Under the pieces are notes generated by a model that saw nothing but the letters and a program-made list of their open reading frames with translations, did not search any database and was not told the origin of the DNA. A stretch of 64,000 nucleotides of DNA from an uncultured candidate division Zixibacteria bacterium (GTDB lineage Bacteria; Zixibacteria; MSB-5A5; SM1-73), in NCBI GenBank assembly GCA_903908285.1, contig CAIVRH010000014.1, forward strand, positions 121,991 to 185,990. Direction: 5' to 3'. The position numbers were made by a program, and so were the translations under genes. Position 1 is the stretch's first letter, and the number at the start of each line of letters is the position of its first letter. Below are positions 61,105 to 64,000 of this stretch, one piece after another.

Positions 61105-61387
61105 TATCCCTCTACCTTTAGAGGGTGTGTCATATTTGGGTTTTGATTTTGTAGCCGCAATCTTTAGATTGCGTAAGTTATTGTAATCCAAAGAACTTTT
61201 TTTCGCCCATACGGGCGGCTACAAAAAAACTAAATTATGACACAGTCTCTTACAAAAGAGGGGAAGGGCTTAAACAAAATTCAGCAAATTCAAAGAGTAA
61301 ACTGAAAAATTCAAGCAGACGCTTGCCCGTCTGGGCAAAATTGCAATACATAGTTAAAAATCTGCTTAATGTTAGTTTGTAAGTTAC
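61105..61387. other. Gap with inverted-repeat element and hairpins
   Basis: No gene is visible. It holds a small CCCTCTA-CCTT-TAGAGGG hairpin (61108-61125), the 119-base inverted-repeat element at 61126-61244, and a TTGCCC-GTCT-GGGCAA hairpin at 61323-61338. Confidence 0.6.
61126..61244. mobile_element. MITE-like inverted-repeat element
   Basis: Long imperfect terminal arms (61126-61158 and 61215-61244) begin TGTGTCAT and run to GTAGCCGC, with a few mismatches and a four-base gap. Inside are a GCAATCT-TT-AGATTGC hairpin (61157-61172) and a CGCCC-ATAC-GGGCG hairpin (61204-61217). It has no coding capacity. Size and structure fit a MITE or a large RNA hairpin; I see no clear target-site duplication. 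Confidence 0.55.
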
Positions 61388-62602
61388 ATGAATATGCGAG
61401 TATCCTCCCTCTCGAAGAAAGACTATCTCCGAATAATCCTCTGGGTAATTTTAACCATTATCGTGCTGGGTTATTTTCGGAATACCTTGAGAAAGGGGAT
61501 GAATGATTTCCGGGTGGTGCATCGGGCAGCCGGGCGGGTTTTGCATCGGGAGAATCTTTACAATTTCGATGACGGGCATTACCTTTACAAATACTCCCCC
61601 TTTTTTGCCGTTCTGGTAGCTCCGCTGGGACTATTATCTTTCAAAGCGGGTGAGGTGATCTGGCTTCTGGGCATGTGCCTTTGTCTTTCTTTCGTTTTGA
61701 CTCAATGCAAAAGGATGATCCTGGGGGATAAACCACCTCCCCTCTATTTGTATATTCTGACCATACTCTTTGCCTCCAAGTTTCTGGTACGCGAGATCAC
61801 CCTGGGGCAAACCGATTTTTTGATCCTGGTTTTCGTTTTTCTGTTCATCTCCTTTACCGATAAGGAAAAGTATTTCCTGTCTGGATTATTTCTTTCCCTG
61901 GCGGTCATGATCAAACCCTCCTGTTTGATCTTTGTCCCCTATCTGTTGTATAAGGGAAGAATCAAATTAATCGTCTATTCGGCGATCACCGGCGCTCTGC
62001 TTTTGCTTGTTCCGTCTCTAATTTATGGTTTTCCCACTAACCTGTCTCTTCTTGCTGGTTGGAAGACGGTGATGTCCGTTTCGTCACCCCCGCTTTTAGC
62101 GGTAGACTTGAATCAATCCCTGTTTGCTTTCTTTTACCGATTCCTGACACCTACGCCACAGCACGTTAACATTTTGAACCTGAATTATACCTCGGTGAAG
62201 GTGCTGATATACATTATCATATTAAGTTTATTCTTTTTTCTGCTCTTTTTGAATCGCAGATCAAAATATGCAGAAGGAATTCTCTTCCAACATAGGGAAT
62301 GTATCGAATACTCACTCCTGTTGATCTTTATGTCTCTTTTTTCCCCCTTAGGCTGGGTCCAGAATTATTCCTCTTCCATATTGGCACTCATGATCCTGAT
62401 TTATTATGTTTTGAAAACAGGTTTCCGGGATAAATTCACAGTCAGCTTGATGCTTTTGTTTTTCATCCTGGTGGATCTAATAAATTTCGAGATAGTGGGA
62501 AGAAGAATGAACGATTATTCCCTGTATCTTTCCTTTCTCACCTGGGGAATTTTCATTTTGATTTTCTGTATATCCAGGCTCAGATTATCGAAAATTGTTT
62601 GA
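61388..62602 (+). CDS. GT87-type polyprenyl-phosphate-mannose/glycan glycosyltransferase (DUF2029)
   Basis: A 404-residue inner-membrane protein with about ten helices. The first periplasmic loop has 'GMNDFRVVHRAAGRVLHREN' and 'GHYLYKYSPFFAVLVAPLG', the 'YxYxPxFA-LxxP' pattern of DUF2029/GT87 enzymes, and 'TLGQTDFLILVFVFLFISF' follows near residue 140. Family members add mannose or arabinose-like sugars from polyprenyl phosphate donors. It could use sugars moved by the GtrA-like protein upstream. The acceptor is unknown. It stands 283 bases after that gene, with a MITE-like element between. Confidence 0.8.
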   Translation: MNMRVSSLSKKDYLRIILWVILTIIVLGYFRNTLRKGMNDFRVVHRAAGRVLHRENLYNFDDGHYLYKYSPFFAVLVAPLGLLSFKAGEVIWLLGMCLCLSFVLTQCKRMILGDKPPPLYLYILTILFASKFLVREITLGQTDFLILVFVFLFISFTDKEKYFLSGLFLSLAVMIKPSCLIFVPYLLYKGRIKLIVYSAITGALLLLVPSLIYGFPTNLSLLAGWKTVMSVSSPPLLAVDLNQSLFAFFYRFLTPTPQHVNILNLNYTSVKVLIYIIILSLFFFLLFLNRRSKYAEGILFQHRECIEYSLLLIFMSLFSPLGWVQNYSSSILALMILIYYVLKTGFRDKFTVSLMLLFFILVDLINFEIVGRRMNDYSLYLSFLTWGIFILIFCISRLRLSKIV

Positions 62603-62749
62603 AAACTCAAGATACCCCCTCTTTCATATCCAGCTTTTGAATCTTCCATTTCTAACGCCGGTTGGTTTTCCTGCCGATAATAAAACCAGTCATTAATCAT
62701 CCGTCATAATTCATGATAATCAGTCATTATCAGGTTTTTTAGGGGGTAT

Positions 62750-64000
62750 ATGGACAAAGCCAGGATCTTAGTGGTCGACGATGAAGAGTCGATGTGCAAG
62801 TTCATGGAGATCATGCTCAAGAAAGAAGGCTATGCCGTCGCCACCAGCCAGGACGCTCATTCTGCCCTCCAGAGAATCAGGACCGAAAAGTATGATCTGG
62901 TGATCGCCGATCTGATGATGCCCGAAATGAGCGGACTGGAGCTTCTTTCTCAAGTAAAATCTTTGGATGAAGGCGTCGATTTCATCGTGATGACCGCCTT
63001 CGCCTCTGTCGATTCCGCCATCGAAGCATTGAAAAAAGGGGCTTTTGATTATATCACCAAACCCTTCAAGTTGGATGAGATAAAGATTGCGGTAAAAAAA
63101 TCCCTGGAGCAGAAAAGCATCACTCGCGAAAATATCCTGTTGAAGAAGGAACTCCAGTCCGAGTATGATTTCAACCGCTTTATCGGCAATAGCCCGGAGA
63201 TCGTCAAACTTAAGAAGATGGCAGAGAAGATCGCCAAATCGGATTCAACCGTACTGATTGAAGGAGAGTCGGGCACCGGTAAGGAGTTGATTGCCCGAGC
63301 CATCCATTATCATAGCCAGAGGTCAGGCCAACCGTTTGTCACTATAAACTGCGCGGCCCTCCCGGAAAGTCTCTTGGAAAGCGAGTTGTTTGGACATGTG
63401 AAAGGTTCCTTTACCGGAGCTATCAAGGACAAGGATGGTCTGTTCAAGGTGGCGGACGGGGGAACTTTCTTCTTGGACGAAGTGGGAATGACCTCACCGG
63501 CTATTCAAGCGAAATTGCTGCGGGCACTGGAGGAGAAGGAGATCACTCCGGTGGGAGGTACTGTTCCCTTGAAAGTGGATGTCCGGCTGATCGCCGCTAC
63601 CAATGCCGATCTGGAGCAAGAGGTAAAACAGGGGAATTTCAGAACCGATCTTTACTACCGGCTGCATGTCATCCCCATAACTCTCCCTCCCTTGCGCGAA
63701 AGAAGGGATGATATCAAACTCCTCTCCTACTATTTTGTCAAGATATACTGTCAGAAGATGCAACTAGAGGAGAAGGTCATTTCGGACGAGACCATGGAAC
63801 GGCTGCTTTCTTTCAAATGGCCCGGTAATGTGAGAGAATTGGAAAACGCGATCGAGCATGCGGTATTGTTGTCCCGGGGGAATCAGATCAACCTAACCGA
63901 CCTGCCGAAAAAGATACAGGAAGACGAGAAAATCGATTTGGTTACCGAGGAACAACCGACTGCCCCTCCCTTGGAAACCATCGAAAAAGCCTATATCTTC
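62750..64000 (+). CDS. Sigma-54-dependent response regulator, NtrC family (3' partial)
   Basis: A reading frame of 417 codons runs off the right edge. Residues 5-118 are a receiver ('ILVVDDEESMCKFMEIM', acceptor Asp in 'LVIADLMMPEMSG', Lys in 'YITKPFK'). From about 143 comes the AAA+ domain: Walker A 'EGESGTGKELIARAI', the sigma-54 contact loop 'GSFTGAI' (Ser instead of the more usual Ala in GAFTGA, a common variant), Walker B 'GGTFFLDEVG' and arginine-finger region 'FRTDLYYRL'. The DNA-binding tail lies outside. AGGGGG precedes ATG 62750. Its kinase partner is not next to it in this window. Confidence 0.95.
   Translation, partial: MDKARILVVDDEESMCKFMEIMLKKEGYAVATSQDAHSALQRIRTEKYDLVIADLMMPEMSGLELLSQVKSLDEGVDFIVMTAFASVDSAIEALKKGAFDYITKPFKLDEIKIAVKKSLEQKSITRENILLKKELQSEYDFNRFIGNSPEIVKLKKMAEKIAKSDSTVLIEGESGTGKELIARAIHYHSQRSGQPFVTINCAALPESLLESELFGHVKGSFTGAIKDKDGLFKVADGGTFFLDEVGMTSPAIQAKLLRALEEKEITPVGGTVPLKVDVRLIAATNADLEQEVKQGNFRTDLYYRLHVIPITLPPLRERRDDIKLLSYYFVKIYCQKMQLEEKVISDETMERLLSFKWPGNVRELENAIEHAVLLSRGNQINLTDLPKKIQEDEKIDLVTEEQPTAPPLETIEKAYIF

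Overview
This window reads as chromosomal DNA from an uncultured Gram-negative bacterium of the Fibrobacterota-Chlorobiota-Bacteroidota (FCB) superphylum. The evidence is a large protein with a FlgD/type IX secretion (T9SS)-like C-terminal module and a PorZ-like architecture, a receiver-PglZ response regulator of the PorX type, a secreted cohesin-like protein with a tandem dockerin of the kind common in candidate phyla such as Zixibacteria, outer-membrane proteins, Lnt and lipoproteins. The phylum placement is inference; there is no rRNA gene to test it. Genes use the standard code, often with clear Shine-Dalgarno sites, and several start with TTG or GTG.

Region 1 (1-11.3 kb) is an AT-rich surface-polysaccharide locus. 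It holds a flippase end, an O-antigen ligase/polymerase, three GT4 glycosyltransferases, a D-glucuronyl C5-epimerase homologue, a broken WecA-like gene, a DUF3473-type polysaccharide deacetylase, a methyltransferase and an unusual 795-residue fusion of two phosphoglycosyl transferase types. Region 2 (11.3-18 kb) has serS, a membrane histidine kinase, lnt and the PorZ-like propeller protein. Region 3 (18-21.3 kb) is a second, more GC-rich glycosyltransferase cluster with paralogues of region 1 genes. It is followed by a cohesin/dockerin protein with a strong terminator.

Region 4 (23.3-37.8 kb) lies almost entirely on the minus strand: accD, tsaE-tsaB-rimI, the PorX-like regulator, gpmI, a PQQ-propeller lipoprotein coupled to a giant protease/propeller/Omp85-barrel protein, a HEAT-repeat protein and a DUF1848 protein. 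Region 5 (38-42.3 kb) is the heat-shock operon hrcA-grpE-dnaK, with a RelE-type toxin-antitoxin pair lodged between grpE and dnaK. Two tRNA genes (Cys-GCA, Leu-UAA), an AlkD-like protein, a phosphoesterase and a DMT transporter follow.

Region 6 (47-59 kb, minus strand) holds an amidohydrolase, selB and a complete livKHMGF branched-chain amino-acid ABC transporter operon. Its intergenic gaps are unusually long, full of hairpins and short repeats, and one contains an S23-type four-helix-bundle gene. A GT39-TPR membrane protein precedes it. Region 7 (59-64 kb, plus strand) has purF, a GtrA-family protein, a GT87-type membrane glycosyltransferase, a 119-base inverted-repeat element and the start of an NtrC-type sigma-54 activator that runs off the window.

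The common theme is envelope building: polysaccharide synthesis and remodelling, lipoprotein maturation, candidate T9SS components and outer-membrane proteins, mixed with housekeeping genes. No single gene cluster is clearly a wholly new system. The best leads are the phosphoglycosyl transferase fusion with a changed catalytic dyad, the toxin-antitoxin pair inside the chaperone operon, the PorX/PorZ-like genes beside glycan genes, the protease-propeller-barrel protein, and the structured repeats in the liv operon.
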